DNA of 64,000 nt from Alphaproteobacteria bacterium (lineage in GTDB: Bacteria > Pseudomonadota > Alphaproteobacteria > Sphingomonadales > Sphingomonadaceae): the NCBI GenBank assembly GCA_030424845.1, contig JAUHWC010000004.1, forward strand, positions 310,001 through 374,000. Reading direction: 5' to 3'. The translations under genes were made by a program, and so were the position numbers. The notes beneath the pieces are model-generated. The model did not search any database and was not told the DNA's origin. It worked only from the letters and a program-made list of their open reading frames with translations. This document shows, in pieces, positions 30,829-40,512 of the stretch. Every line of letters starts with the position of its first letter. Positions within the stretch are counted from its first letter, which is position 1.

Positions 30829-31569
30829 ATGATGAAGCGCCTGGCCAGGGAAAGACTGTTCTACCTCCTGCTCGCCCTGGCGATAACGGCATATGTCTAC
30901 TGGGGCTTCTTCTACACCTATCTCGGAGACAGGCTGGCCGGAGCGCCAATGTCCGACTTGCCGATCTCCGTCCATGTCCACGGGATATCCTTCCTCGCAT
31001 GGTATGCGCTGCTTGGCGTGCAGGCCCTGCTGGTCCTTGCCGGCCCGATGAAGCTCCATCGCTGGCTCGGCTATCTCAGCATACCGCTCGCCTTGCTGAT
31101 GGTGCTTACCGGCCTGCTGGTGATTGCCGTGCGGATGGAAGGCGGCCTTTTTGCCGATGACCAGTTCTGGGCAGCCTTCAGCCTGATGATCCTCTCCAAC
31201 CTTATCCTCTTCGCCGCCTATTACGTGCTGGCCCTGCTGAAACGGAACCGCGCGGACCAGCACCGGCGGCTCATGATTGTTGCTGCAGCCAGCGGCAGTG
31301 GTGCGGCGGTGTTCCGCATCCTGGTGGTGATGGTCGGCCCCGGCTTCTTTGCCGTGCCGGCGGGGATTCTGCTGACCAACCTGGTGTTGGTGATCGCCGC
31401 CATCGGGGATCGGCTGATCACCGGCAAGGCCCACCGGGTCTATGTGATCGCGATCCCGCTTTGCATTGCCTTCGAGGTCGCCATGCTCGCCCTGGCATTC
31501 ACCGACATCGGCCTGTCCTTGCAGAACGGGTTTGTCGTCACCCTGAGGCCGTTCTTCGCCCTTTCCTGA
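30829..31569 (+). CDS. seven-helix membrane protein, unknown function
   Basis: 246 residues, mostly hydrophobic, with about seven membrane helices. Conserved-looking histidines are in ISVHVHGISFLAWY, MKLHRWLGYL and DQHRRLM; the HxxxxHRxxG-like spacing is reminiscent of heme-binding or DUF2306-like membrane proteins, but I do not recognise the family with confidence. Start: ATG 30829 or the adjacent ATG 30832, behind a GGGGGGGAAG ribosome site. Divergent from the dioxygenase gene. Confidence 0.7.
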   Translation: MMKRLARERLFYLLLALAITAYVYWGFFYTYLGDRLAGAPMSDLPISVHVHGISFLAWYALLGVQALLVLAGPMKLHRWLGYLSIPLALLMVLTGLLVIAVRMEGGLFADDQFWAAFSLMILSNLILFAAYYVLALLKRNRADQHRRLMIVAAASGSGAAVFRILVVMVGPGFFAVPAGILLTNLVLVIAAIGDRLITGKAHRVYVIAIPLCIAFEVAMLALAFTDIGLSLQNGFVVTLRPFFALS

Positions 31570-31581
31570 CCCGCGCCTTTG

Positions 31582-31917
31582 CTAACCCGCACAGCGCACG
31601 CAGGTCGCGACGCCGGGATCGCCCCGCAGGCGGCCCTCGGCGATTTCCTCGCCGCAGGTGACGCACCAGCCCCATTCGCCTTCGCCGATCCGATCCAGCG
31701 CGCGGCGGATACGGGTGCGTTCAGCCCCGCGCCGGCGTTCCTCTGCCTGCGCCATGGCCTGCTGCTGCATCGCGTCCATTCGGGACAGGCGGCCCACGGC
31801 ATCCTGTTGCAGTGTCACCGGCTGACGACCGCCCGCGCTCAACGCATCGAGCCGGTCAAGCTCCTCCAGCCGTGCCTCCAGCGCCTTGCGGGCCTCCTCT
31901 TCGGTCATGCGGGCCAT
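31582..31917 (-). CDS. TraR/DksA C4-type zinc-finger protein
   Basis: 111 residues. A predicted coiled coil (EEARKALEARLEELDRLD and a Gln/Ala/Glu-rich second helix) is followed by a C4 zinc finger with C85, C88, C106 and C109 (CVTC and CVRC). The length matches short DksA-like proteins, which insert the coiled coil into the RNA polymerase secondary channel; the acidic tip residues of DksA are not obvious here. Probably a transcription modulator or general stress protein. It converges with the membrane protein gene at 30829 (stops 12 bases apart). Confidence 0.86.
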   Translation of the reverse strand: MARMTEEEARKALEARLEELDRLDALSAGGRQPVTLQQDAVGRLSRMDAMQQQAMAQAEERRRGAERTRIRRALDRIGEGEWGWCVTCGEEIAEGRLRGDPGVATCVRCAG

Positions 31918-32054
31918 GCTGTCCTACAAGCACGCGCGCTGTCAAAGGGAATGCGCTCTTTGCCATCGTTGTCTGCCCAAGGGAGGCCCCAAGGTCTTTT
32001 CCACATCAGGACTGTGTTCCAAGTGTTCCATATCGCAGGTCAAGCCATTGATTT

Positions 32055-32735
32055 TCAGGGATTCCAGTCCACGGCGCCGCGGCCGTTCGCTTCCAGGAAG
32101 GCATTGGCCTTGCTGAAGGGCCTTGAACCGAAGAAGCCGCGATGCGCGGACAGCGGGCTGGGGTGCGGTGAACGGATCACCAGGTGGCGACCGGAATTGA
32201 GCGCGGCAATGCGCTGCGCCTTCTTCTGCGCGTGGCTGCCCCACAGGATGAACACGCTGGGCTTGTCGCCTTGCGCCACTGCGGCAACGGCCGCATCGGT
32301 GATCTCTTCCCACCCGCGCATCTGGTGCGATCCGGCTTGTCCCGCCTCCACCGTCAGCGCGTTGTTCAGCAGCAGCACGCCCTGCCTTGCCCATCTTTCA
32401 AGGTTGCCATGATCGGGCCGGGTGATGCCGAGGTCTGCCTCAAGCTCCTTCAATATGTTCACCAGCGACGGCGGCTGCTTCACGCCCTGCGGAACGGAGA
32501 AGGAGAGGCCATGCGCCTGCCCCGGACCGTGATAGGGGTCCTGCCCGAGGATCACCACTTTCACCCGGTCCAGCGGGGTCAGTTCAAGGGCCTTCAGCCT
32601 GCTGCCGCGCGGCGGGTAGATGACCTTGCCGGCATCCTCCTCGGCCCGCAGCCAGCCGCCCAGCCGGCGCGCTTCCGGCGCGGCCAGCACGGGATCGAGC
32701 GCATCGCGCCAGCTTTCGGGAACGGATTCGGACAT
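32055..32735 (-). CDS. ung: uracil-DNA glycosylase
   Basis: 226 residues, family-1 UDG, which removes uracil from DNA. The catalytic water-activating Asp is D66 in ILGQDPYHGPGQAHGLSF, the invariant family motif; the later HPSPLSAHRGF is the His-containing leucine-loop motif. Length and both motifs are normal. It has 81 bases to the divergent rnd gene. Confidence 0.96.
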   Translation of the reverse strand: MSESVPESWRDALDPVLAAPEARRLGGWLRAEEDAGKVIYPPRGSRLKALELTPLDRVKVVILGQDPYHGPGQAHGLSFSVPQGVKQPPSLVNILKELEADLGITRPDHGNLERWARQGVLLLNNALTVEAGQAGSHQMRGWEEITDAAVAAVAQGDKPSVFILWGSHAQKKAQRIAALNSGRHLVIRSPHPSPLSAHRGFFGSRPFSKANAFLEANGRGAVDWNP

Positions 32736-32816
32736 GCCCCTTTCCTACTGCCGGTGGCACGCGGCAGCCAGCATCCCCTTTCCCTCTTTCCCCAATGCGC
32801 CTAAGGCAATTCGCAT

Positions 32817-33434
32817 ATGGCTGTATATTATCACGAAGAAGACCTGCCGGCTGGCGTGCTGGCACCCGGCCCCGTTGCCGTGGATACCGAAACCATGGGC
32901 CTCGTCACCCATCGCGACAGGCTGTGCGTGCTGCAGATCAGCGATGGCAATGGCGATGAACACCTCATCCGTTTTGCCAACGGCAGCAGCTATGACGCGC
33001 CGAACCTGAAAGCCGTGCTGGCGGATCCGGAGCGGCTGAAGCTGTATCACTATGCCCGCTTCGACCTGGCGGCGATCTACCATTACCTCGGCGTGATGGC
33101 GGCCCCGGTGTTCTGCACCAAGATCGCCAGCAAGCTGACCCGTACCTATACCGACCGGCATGGCCTGAAGAACCTCGTGAGCGAAATGCTGGGCGAGGAG
33201 ATTTCCAAGCAGCAGCAATCGAGTGACTGGGGCGCGGACGAGCTGACCGAGGCCCAGCGCGAATATGCCGCTTCGGACGTGCGCTTCCTGCATGCCTTGC
33301 GGGACAAGCTGATCCCGCGGCTGGAGCGTGAAGGCCGCCTGGAGATCGCGCAGGCATGCTTCGATTTCCTGCCGACGCGCGCCAGGCTGGACATGGCCGG
33401 ATGGATCGACAAGGACATCTTCAGCCACGAGTAA
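32817..33434 (+). CDS. rnd: ribonuclease D-type 3'-5' exonuclease
   Basis: 205 residues, just the DEDDy exonuclease domain without the HRDC domains of E. coli RNase D, as usual in alphaproteobacteria. D23 and E25 are in AVDTETMGLV, the second Asp is in YARFDLAAIYHYL, and the last motif is EYAASDVRFLHAL. It trims the 3' ends of structured RNAs such as tRNAs. It begins the lptC-lptA cluster, 27 bases upstream of lptC. Confidence 0.9.
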   Translation: MAVYYHEEDLPAGVLAPGPVAVDTETMGLVTHRDRLCVLQISDGNGDEHLIRFANGSSYDAPNLKAVLADPERLKLYHYARFDLAAIYHYLGVMAAPVFCTKIASKLTRTYTDRHGLKNLVSEMLGEEISKQQQSSDWGADELTEAQREYAASDVRFLHALRDKLIPRLEREGRLEIAQACFDFLPTRARLDMAGWIDKDIFSHE

Positions 33435-33461
33435 GCTCGTGCAGGCAAGAGGCATGATGCC

Positions 33462-34115
33462 ATGACCGCAGAAGCCGACAGGAAGCGCAGCCGCCGCCAG
33501 CATTTTGCCGCACCCGGCTCATCGCTGGACAAGCTCGTGCGCGTGCTGTCCGTCGGCCTGCCGGCGGGAGTCGGCGTGGTGGCGGCGATGATGCTGATCA
33601 CGCCGCTCAGCCCGACGGCGGAAATCTCCTTCCTGCTTGACCGGAACAAGGTGGCCATCGCCGAAGACCGGCTGCGCGTGGACAATGCCATGTATCGAGG
33701 GGAGGATTCCAACGGCCGCCCCTTCAGCCTGTCTGCCGGGGATGCGGTGCAGGCCAGCGCCAGCGTGCCGGTTGTCCAGTTGCACGAACTGGTAGCCAGG
33801 ATCGTGCTTCCCGAAGGGCCGGCCGTGCTGAGCTCGCCCGCCGGGGAATATGATATCGATGCGGAGCAGGTGCGTATCCCGGGCATCGTCCAGTTCGATG
33901 CCGCGGACGGGTATCGGCTGATGGCCCGCAACGTCACGGTGGACCTGCCCTCGCGGACCCTGCACGGGGATGGCCGGGTCGAGGGTTCCATCCCTGCAGG
34001 CACTTTCGAAGCGGACGACCTGCGCGTGGACCTGGCGGAGCGCCGCCTGACCCTGCGCGGGAATGCCTTCCTCCGCATAGTCCCCGGCCGTCTGCAAATG
34101 CCGGGAGGAGAGTGA
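33462..34115 (+). CDS. lptC: LPS export ABC transporter periplasmic protein LptC
   Basis: 217 residues. A single N-terminal membrane helix (LVRVLSVGLPAGVGVVAAMMLI) anchors a periplasmic beta-jellyroll. The fold can be recognised from the VDNAMYRGEDSNGRPFSLSA segment (Y-x-G-x-d-x-x-g-r-P) and from the late DLPSRTLHGDGRVEGS strand. LptC bridges the LptBFG transporter to LptA in lipopolysaccharide transport. Followed with no gap by lptA. Confidence 0.88.
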   Translation: MTAEADRKRSRRQHFAAPGSSLDKLVRVLSVGLPAGVGVVAAMMLITPLSPTAEISFLLDRNKVAIAEDRLRVDNAMYRGEDSNGRPFSLSAGDAVQASASVPVVQLHELVARIVLPEGPAVLSSPAGEYDIDAEQVRIPGIVQFDAADGYRLMARNVTVDLPSRTLHGDGRVEGSIPAGTFEADDLRVDLAERRLTLRGNAFLRIVPGRLQMPGGE

Positions 34116-34706
34116 ATGATGCGCTTGCCTGAAACCGCGGATCGTCTATCGCATCAGGCCATGGAGCCTGCACGCACGCCTTTGCGCAAACTCGCCCTGC
34201 GCGGCCTGATGGCCGGAGCGCTGGCCGGCAGCATTGCCGCCTTGCCGTTCGGTTCGGTGGCCGAGGCGCAGAACATTGCCGGCTTCAATTCCAACCTCCC
34301 GGTGGAATTAGATGCCGACAGTATCGATTTCCTCGATCGCCAGAACCGCGTGATCCTGTCCGGCAGCGTGCGCATCCAGCAGGGTGACCTGCGCCTCAAT
34401 GCCGACCGGACCACCGTGTCCTTTACCGACAACGGTACGCTGACGATCCAGCGCCTCGATGCCAGCGGCAATGTCAACGTGGTGCGCGGCAATGAACGCG
34501 CCAGCGGCGCGGCGGGTGTCTATGACTTCAATCGCAAGCTGATCATCCTGTCCGGCGGGGTCACCCTGCGGCGCGGCGGCGACGTGCTGAACGGCGGCAG
34601 GCTGGTGATTGACCTCAACAGCGGCGTTTCGAGCGTGGACGGGAATGCCGCCGGCAATCGCTCTGCGGGCGGGCGCGTATCGGGGACTTTCGCGGTTCCT
34701 GAATGA
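34116..34706 (+). CDS. lptA: LptA/OstA-family LPS transport protein
   Basis: 196 residues with a signal peptide (LMAGALAGSIAALPFGSVAEAQ) and the OstA-like N-terminal domain: LDADSIDFLDRQNRVILSG, then VRIQQGDLRLNADRTTV. LptA forms the periplasmic bridge for lipopolysaccharide. The ATG directly follows the lptC stop, with GGGAGGAG within the end of lptC. In related genomes lptB and rpoN often follow; here a polysaccharide-gene remnant follows instead. Confidence 0.9.
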   Translation: MMRLPETADRLSHQAMEPARTPLRKLALRGLMAGALAGSIAALPFGSVAEAQNIAGFNSNLPVELDADSIDFLDRQNRVILSGSVRIQQGDLRLNADRTTVSFTDNGTLTIQRLDASGNVNVVRGNERASGAAGVYDFNRKLIILSGGVTLRRGGDVLNGGRLVIDLNSGVSSVDGNAAGNRSAGGRVSGTFAVPE

Positions 34707-34727
34707 GGGCGCCTTTCGACTAGATGC

Positions 34728-35063
34728 CTAGCCGCAACGGGCGGGCATCGGCGGTGCATCCCCGTTTTCCCGTAGCAAGCGGCGATGGACCTGTTGCAGG
34801 TCGGTGCACGGCAAGGGCGCTCCGGCCTCTTCGGTGGCCTCCAGCGTCAGCCAGATGTCCATCGCCGGCAGCGCGTCGATCGCATAACGCACGAAGCGCG
34901 GTCGCCAGTTGCCATCGGTCGCCAGCCGGTCCGCCATCGCCTGACGCCCCTCGGGCACGGCGAGCATGGATTGCAGCACCAGCCTGCCGTTGGGATCCTC
35001 CGAACCAAGGGCGATCACTGCTGCCAGGCGGTCAGCCGCAGCGGGATGGTTTCCCGTGGCCAT
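34728..35063 (-). pseudogene. C-terminal fragment of an unidentified helical (TPR-like) protein
   Basis: Frame open up to about 35090 with no proper start; its first part reads AQLAVAEAAMATGNHPAAAD, resembling a TPR repeat, and continues with DRLAAVIALGSEDPNGRLVL. The ORF ends with LPCTDLQQVHRRLLREN. It sits directly downstream of a truncated sugar-transferase N-terminus on the same strand, as if one deletion joined the two. I cannot name the parent gene. Confidence 0.5.
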
Positions 35064-35074
35064 CGCCGCTTCCG

Positions 35075-35350
35075 CTACCGCAAGCTGCGCAGGGCAGACA
35101 CGCCAAGCGCCATCAGCGCGCGCCAGCCCGCGGTCCGCCAGTTGGTCAACCCATCGCGTGTATAGGTCGAATTGTAGAAGGCGATTGTCTGGTAGAGCGG
35201 CAGCAACAGGTAGGCGGCGAGCATGGAATCATGCGTCAACTGCGTGCGTTCGTATATCAGGATCGACGCGGCGAAACTGCCGAGTATCAGCAACGCATCT
35301 GCCAACACCAACGCAAGATAGAATTGCAGCCGTCGCCGTTCCAGCGACAT
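35075..35350 (-). pseudogene. N-terminal fragment of an EPS sugar transferase (polyprenyl glycosylphosphotransferase)
   Basis: The reading frame encodes 91 residues with two hydrophobic segments (FYLALVLADALLILGSFAAS and LAAYLLLPLYQTIAFYN), the style of the N-terminal membrane part of exopolysaccharide sugar transferases. It then stops abruptly after LMALGVSALRSLR. The frame is open upstream to about 35530 without ATG, GTG or TTG, so the true start may also be altered. The catalytic C-terminal domain (EDE motifs) is absent. The fragment is a deletion remnant; polysaccharide genes are expected near exosortase clusters such as the one at 18-21 kb. Confidence 0.6.
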
Positions 35351-35614
35351 GGCAAGGCCATTGACCGGGGCGCGTGGCAGGCGGCGGACCGGCTCGACCT
35401 CGATCGGGGCGACATGCCCGCCCTGGGCACCCCGCTCAACAATCTGTGCTTCGTTCCGGAGAGGTCCATGTTCCTGCCGGAGGCCCCCATATGCCTGAAT
35501 GTCGGATCGCGTATTTCTACGTATATAGACTCAATGCCGAATTAACCAGCTGATTTCGCACTCGCAATAAAGAGGCGATTTCGGAGTGTTTCTGTTTGGG
35601 AAACTTGGCGTGGA

Positions 35615-36649
35615 TCAGCGGCGGGCTGCCGCCACGCGGGTAATCTGCGTTAACGATTGCGCCAGCATCAGATCCGCCATCTGGCTGTTGGCCAACAGTG
35701 CACAATGCAATTCGGCAAGGCGTGGAACGAGTCGTTCCAGCTTGTGCGCGGGCCATTTGCGCAGCTGCACGCTGAGGTCACGTTTGTCGCGGAAGAATAC
35801 GTGCTGGCGGTCCAGGAGCTCGCCGATGTCGGTGCCGGGTTCCAGCTTGGCGGCGAGGCCCGCCAGTTGCGCCGCGCGCCGCTCCAGCGCCAGCGCCACC
35901 GCCACGGGGTTTAGGCCCACTTCACGGGCCCGGGCCAGTTCCGGCGGCAGTTTGCGCACCTCGCCGGAAAGCACCACGTTGACCAGCGGCATGAAGCCGT
36001 CCTCTTCGGTTCTTGCACCAATGGCATCATGCGCCTGTGCATCCGCCGTCTTGGGCGATTGCGGCGTGGCATCAAGATAGAGCGCCAGCTTCTCCACCTC
36101 GGACTGCGCCAGCCGGATATCGAGGTTGGCACCGCGGGCAATCCGTTCGGCGAGGTCCCCGCCCAACCGCAGACCGGCGGCATCAGCCAGTTGGCGCACC
36201 TCCGCCGTGACCGAACTCAAATCCGGCGGATAGAACATGGCTACCAGCCCATCGTCCCGCTTGACCAGCAGCTTCGCCGTGCGAGACTTGTCCGTGGCGG
36301 ACGTGGCGATGATGAATATCGGGCAGGCACCTTGGGTCTCGCCCATGTCGGCGAGCGCCAGGTATGCCTTCACCGCGTCATGCGCTTCCTCGCCCGAAAC
36401 CCGCGCCAGGATATGCCGTGCGCTGCCGAACAGCGAGGTCGAGCGGGCTTCATCCACCAGCAACACTGGATCGTTGCGCAGATCGCCGCCCGACAGCTCG
36501 ACGCGCTCGCCTGCGTCCGGCAGCATGGCAATGACCTTGGCGGCCGCAGCCGAAGCACCGGCTTCATCCGGCCCGCAGAAGAACCAGATCGCGCACTTGC
36601 CCAGCGCGCGTTGCGCAACGGATAGGATGTCCCGCTGGGTCGCCTTCAC
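35615..36649 (-). CDS. holA: DNA polymerase III subunit delta
   Basis: 344 residues, the clamp-loader delta subunit that opens the beta clamp. Recognisable features: CAIWFFCGPDEAGASAAAAK (degenerate P-loop region), LLVDEARSTSLFGSARHILA, the middle ARGANLDIRLAQSEVEKLALY helix, and the C-terminal collar helices with LRKWPAHKLERLVPRLAEL. Length is normal. It follows lptE with a four-base overlap (ATGA), an arrangement common in alphaproteobacteria. Confidence 0.88.
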   Translation of the reverse strand: MKATQRDILSVAQRALGKCAIWFFCGPDEAGASAAAAKVIAMLPDAGERVELSGGDLRNDPVLLVDEARSTSLFGSARHILARVSGEEAHDAVKAYLALADMGETQGACPIFIIATSATDKSRTAKLLVKRDDGLVAMFYPPDLSSVTAEVRQLADAAGLRLGGDLAERIARGANLDIRLAQSEVEKLALYLDATPQSPKTADAQAHDAIGARTEEDGFMPLVNVVLSGEVRKLPPELARAREVGLNPVAVALALERRAAQLAGLAAKLEPGTDIGELLDRQHVFFRDKRDLSVQLRKWPAHKLERLVPRLAELHCALLANSQMADLMLAQSLTQITRVAAARR

Positions 36650-37146
36650 GAGGGCGAATTCAGCGCCAGGGTAAGGCGCGTCACGATGCGGTCTGCCACT
36701 TGCTGCGCAAGGTTCTCGAGCGCGGTCTGTTCAGCGGCGATGGTGGCGTATTCGGACGAGACGACATCGATCCCGGCATCGGAACCGGCAGTGGCATCGA
36801 CCAGCACCATCCCGCTGTCGAGATCAACCAGCTGGTAGCGCGCGCGGAGGGTGCGGCGCTCGCGGCCGATCGTGTCATCGGTCAACAGGCCAAGGCCCTC
36901 GAGCTGGTCGTCCAGCAGCACGTCCAGCCGGTAGCGCGGGGTGACATCCACGCCGGCCTGGCCCAGCCTGTCGTTAAGGGCGTTGCGCACCAGCCAGCCT
37001 TCGCGCCCGGCAATGGGGGAAACCTCGACAGCCGCCAGCCCCTGCGCCACCACGCCTTGCGAACCACCGGCATAGATCGGGCGCATGCCGCAGGCCGAGA
37101 GCGCGGCAAGCAGGCCAAGGACCACGGCAAGGCGTGCGCCGGTCAT
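36646..37146 (-). CDS. lptE: LPS assembly lipoprotein LptE
   Basis: 166 residues: signal peptide and lipobox ALSAC, then the LptE start GMRPIYAGG, a long beta/alpha domain with LRNALNDRLG-like features (VRNALNDRLGQAGV) and a C-terminal AEQTALENLAQQVADRI helix. LptE plugs the LptD outer-membrane translocon. The ATG at 37146 overlaps the leuS stop by one base; the longer frame upstream is antisense-like Arg-rich sequence within leuS. Operon order leuS-lptE-holA supports the call. Confidence 0.9.
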   Translation of the reverse strand: MTGARLAVVLGLLAALSACGMRPIYAGGSQGVVAQGLAAVEVSPIAGREGWLVRNALNDRLGQAGVDVTPRYRLDVLLDDQLEGLGLLTDDTIGRERRTLRARYQLVDLDSGMVLVDATAGSDAGIDVVSSEYATIAAEQTALENLAQQVADRIVTRLTLALNSPS

Positions 37147-39674
37147 CACGTGACGATGTTCACCAGCCTGTCGGGCACCACGATCACTTTCCTGACCTCT
37201 GCTCCATCGATCGAACGCTGGACCTTCTCGCTGGCAAGTGCAAGCGCCTCGAGTTCCTCTTTCGGCAAGCCCTTGGCCACGGTGAGCGTGTCGCGCAGCT
37301 TGCCCTTGACCTGGACGGCAATGGTCACCTCGTCCTCCACCAGCATGGCGGGATCGACTTCGGGCCACGCGGCCTCAGCCACCAGCGAACCGCCTTCCAG
37401 CGCCTCCCAGCCTTCCTCGGCAAGGTGCGGCATCATCGGCGAGACCAGCAGCAGGATGGTGCGGATCGCCTCGTTGCGGCTGGCGGAAGGCTGCGCCTTC
37501 TCGACGGCAGAGGTCAGCTCGTAGATCCGGGCCACGGCCTTGTTGAAGGCCAGCGCCTCGATATCCTCGGAGACTGCCGCCACGGTCTGGTGGGTCTTGC
37601 GGGTGAGTGCCTTGTCCCCACCTGCCGCAGCGGGGTCGAACTGTCCGAACAGGCGCCACAAGCGCTGCACGAAACGCCCGCAACCCTCGATACCGGCTTC
37701 GGACCACGGCAGGTCACGTTCGGGCGGACTGTCTGACAGCATGAACCAGCGCACCGCGTCCGCGCCATAGTCGCGAATGATGTCCTCGGGATCGACGACG
37801 TTCTTCTTCGACTTGGACATCTTGATGACCTTGCCGATCGAGACCGGCTGGCCATCGGCCTTCAACGTCGCGCCATCACCGGTGCGATCGATCTCACCCG
37901 GCGTGTAGTAGGTCTCGCGAGGGCCGTCCTTGCGGAAATAGGTCTCGTGCGTGACCATGCCCTGGGTGAACAGCGAGGCGAAGGGTTCCTCCACATCCAC
38001 CAGTCCGCAAGCGCTCAGCGCGCGCGTCCAGAAACGGGCATAGAGCAAGTGCAGGATCGCATGCTCGATCCCGCCGATATACTGCTCGACCGGCAACCAC
38101 TGCGCGACTTCGGCCGCATCGAAGGGCTTGTCACCCGGCTGGCTGGCAAAGCGCAGGAAATACCAGCTTGAGTTGACGAAGGTGTCGAGCGTGTCGGTCT
38201 CGCGCTCTGCCTTGCCGCCGCATTTGGGGCAGTCGACATGCTTCCACGTCGGGTGGCGCAGCAGCGGGTTGCCGGGGGTGGAGAAATCCACGTCTTCCGG
38301 CAGGATCACGGGCAGCTGGTCCTTGGGAACAGGCACCACGCCGCAGGCATCGCAATGGATGAAGGGGATGGGTGTGCCCCAGTAGCGCTGGCGCGAAACG
38401 CCCCAGTCGCGCAGTCGCCATACGGTCTTGCCTTCGCCGGAACCTGCAGCTTCGATGCGCCTGATCACCTCGGCCTTGGCATCGGCCACGCTCATGCCAT
38501 CAAGGAAACCCGAATTGACGCAGATACCGTCACCAGCCTCGGCTTCGGTCAACGGCGCATTGGCCTGGTCGGCGCTGGCGGCGATGACCCGCATGATCGG
38601 CAGGCCGTACTTGGTGGCGAAATCGAAGTCGCGCTGGTCATGCCCCGGCACTGCCATGATCGCGCCGGTGCCGTAATCCATCAGCACGAAATTGGCGATG
38701 TAGACGGGCAGGTCCTCACCGGTGAAGGGATGCTTCGCGGTGATGCCGGTGTCGAAGCCCAGCTTTTCGGCCGTTTCGAGTTCGGCAGCGGTGGTCCCGC
38801 CCTTCTTGCATTCCTCGATGAAGGCTTGCGCGGCCTCGCTGCCTCCAGCGACACCCTGCGCCAGCGGGTGGTCTGCGGCGACGGCGACAAAGCTGGCACC
38901 GAAGATCGTGTCGGGCCGCGTGGTGTAGACTTCCAGCTTCTCGCCGTTCGACAGGTCGAAGGCGAACTGCAGGCCGGTGCTCTTGCCGATCCAGTTCTCC
39001 TGCATCAGCCGGACCTTTTCCGGCCAGCCATCCAATGTGCCGAGGCCATCGAGCAGGTCCTGCGCGAAGTGGGTGATCTTGAGGAACCACTGGTTCAGCT
39101 TGCGCTTCTCCACCAGCGCACCCGAACGCCAGCCGCGCCCGTCGACCACCTGTTCGTTGGCCAGCACGGTCTGGTCCACCGGGTCCCAGTTCACGGCGCT
39201 TTCGCGGCGATAGACGAGCCCGGCATTATACATGTCGATGAAGAGCGCCTGTTCCTTCCCGTAGTATTCGGGATCGCAGGTTGCCAGCTCGCGGCTCCAG
39301 TCCAGCGCGAAACCCAGCTGCTTGAGCTGGCCCTTCATCGTGGCGATGTTCTCGTAGGTCCAGCCGGCAGGATGGACGCCCTTTTCCATCGCCGCGTTTT
39401 CCGCCGGCATGCCGAAGGCATCCCAGCCCATCGGATGCAGCACTTCATGGCCGCACATCTTCTTGTAGCGCGCCAGCACGTCACCCATCGTGTAGTTGCG
39501 GACGTGGCCGATATGGATGCGCCCGCTGGGATAGGGAAACATCTCCAGCACATAGCTCTTGGGCTTGGCGGAGTTGCTTTCAGCCTCGAAGCAGCGCGCC
39601 TTTTCCCAGGCCTGCTGCCAACGACTATCGGCCTGCCCGGGGTCGAACCGGACATCGAATCGCGAATCAGTCAT
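37146..39674 (-). CDS. leuS: leucyl-tRNA synthetase
   Basis: 842 residues, class I. The HIGH motif is H54-I-G-H57 in [19 protein letters not shown] is at about 618-622 in [10 protein letters not shown]. The editing (CP1) domain includes [20 protein letters not shown], and the zinc-binding segments CDACG and CPKCGG are intact. Normal length. It follows the DUF3576 lipoprotein gene by 26 bases, and its expression is likely driven from the promoter at 40232-40259. No leucine-rich leader peptide is evident upstream. Confidence 0.97.
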   Translation of the reverse strand: MTDSRFDVRFDPGQADSRWQQAWEKARCFEAESNSAKPKSYVLEMFPYPSGRIHIGHVRNYTMGDVLARYKKMCGHEVLHPMGWDAFGMPAENAAMEKGVHPAGWTYENIATMKGQLKQLGFALDWSRELATCDPEYYGKEQALFIDMYNAGLVYRRESAVNWDPVDQTVLANEQVVDGRGWRSGALVEKRKLNQWFLKITHFAQDLLDGLGTLDGWPEKVRLMQENWIGKSTGLQFAFDLSNGEKLEVYTTRPDTIFGASFVAVAADHPLAQGVAGGSEAAQAFIEECKKGGTTAAELETAEKLGFDTGITAKHPFTGEDLPVYIANFVLMDYGTGAIMAVPGHDQRDFDFATKYGLPIMRVIAASADQANAPLTEAEAGDGICVNSGFLDGMSVADAKAEVIRRIEAAGSGEGKTVWRLRDWGVSRQRYWGTPIPFIHCDACGVVPVPKDQLPVILPEDVDFSTPGNPLLRHPTWKHVDCPKCGGKAERETDTLDTFVNSSWYFLRFASQPGDKPFDAAEVAQWLPVEQYIGGIEHAILHLLYARFWTRALSACGLVDVEEPFASLFTQGMVTHETYFRKDGPRETYYTPGEIDRTGDGATLKADGQPVSIGKVIKMSKSKKNVVDPEDIIRDYGADAVRWFMLSDSPPERDLPWSEAGIEGCGRFVQRLWRLFGQFDPAAAGGDKALTRKTHQTVAAVSEDIEALAFNKAVARIYELTSAVEKAQPSASRNEAIRTILLLVSPMMPHLAEEGWEALEGGSLVAEAAWPEVDPAMLVEDEVTIAVQVKGKLRDTLTVAKGLPKEELEALALASEKVQRSIDGAEVRKVIVVPDRLVNIVT

Positions 39675-39700
39675 GGATTTTGCCCCGAAGTGCGGTCTGG

Positions 39701-40177
39701 TCAGCTGATGGCGGAACGGCGCAGGTCACGCGCCTTGGTGAGGATGATGTCCTCTAGCCGCTGGACAGTGGATGCCTGCACGGCAGCCTCGACCCAGACA
39801 CCGCCCTGAAGGACCTGGCGGCTGGCCGCGACGCGGATCGCATCGGCACGCAGGTCGGAATCGAGGATGGAGACGGAAACCTTCACGCGCTCGTTGGGGC
39901 TGTCCGGATTGGCATACCAGTCGGTCACGATCACGCCGCCCGCGCTGTCTGCCTGGGTCAGCGGCATGAAGGACAGCGTTTCCAGGCTGGCGCGCCAGAG
40001 ATAGGAATTCACCCCGATGCTGGTGACCTGTGCTGCCGCAAGGTCTGCCCGCGGACGATCATCACCGCCGCCGCAGGCTGCAACGCCAAGCGCCAGCGTG
40101 CCCAGCACGACGCCGCGCCCCATCCGTGCTGCGATTGTCTTGCCGGTGGAAACCATGCGGAACTTGGAAATTGCCAT
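39701..40177 (-). CDS. DUF3576 lipoprotein
   Basis: 158 residues. An N-terminal signal ends with the lipobox GVAACGG; the mature domain includes [20 protein letters not shown] and [18 protein letters not shown], characteristic of DUF3576 proteins, which in alphaproteobacteria typically precede leuS. The function is unknown; probably an outer-membrane-associated periplasmic lipoprotein. First gene of the leuS-lptE-holA transcription unit. Confidence 0.88.
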   Translation of the reverse strand: MAISKFRMVSTGKTIAARMGRGVVLGTLALGVAACGGGDDRPRADLAAAQVTSIGVNSYLWRASLETLSFMPLTQADSAGGVIVTDWYANPDSPNERVKVSVSILDSDLRADAIRVAASRQVLQGGVWVEAAVQASTVQRLEDIILTKARDLRRSAIS

Positions 40178-40512
40178 TTGCGGTCCTGTAAATCAGTTGG
40201 TTCGATGCACGCGGGCATCCTTACACTGGCCTCTATAGCCCGCCAGAGCCTGTCGGCAAGGTGAAGCAGGCGCTCTGCCCCCAATGCGGTCCACAGCCGT
40301 GAACACCTGCTGAACCGCGAGCACGCCGTGTGGAGCGGATGCAACACTTTGGAAAAACAGGTCCCTGCCCGCGCACGACACTGGCAAATGATGTCCCGAG
40401 CCAGTAATCATGCGAATCGGAGGAGTAAGGGACAAAGATGCCGATCAGCATCCGTTAAGGTTGGATGCTGTCTTCTCCGACGACCAGTTCCTGGGGCGAG
40501 AGGCGATTTGAA
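40178..40512. other. intergenic region with divergent promoters and a mini-ORF
   Basis: 335 bases with no gene above 40 codons that I can support. The left half carries the minus-strand promoter for the DUF3576-leuS operon. The right half has a strong ribosome-binding sequence (GGAGGAG at about 40419-40425) before a six-codon ORF, MPISIR (40438-40458), ending seven bases before an in-frame upstream ATG (40465) for the next gene. Confidence 0.45.
40232..40259 (-). promoter_or_regulatory. promoter for the DUF3576-leuS operon
   Basis: Minus-strand TTGCCG (40259-40254), 16 bases, TATAGA (40237-40232). Predicted transcript start near 40225, about 48 bases before the DUF3576 ATG. Confidence 0.45.
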
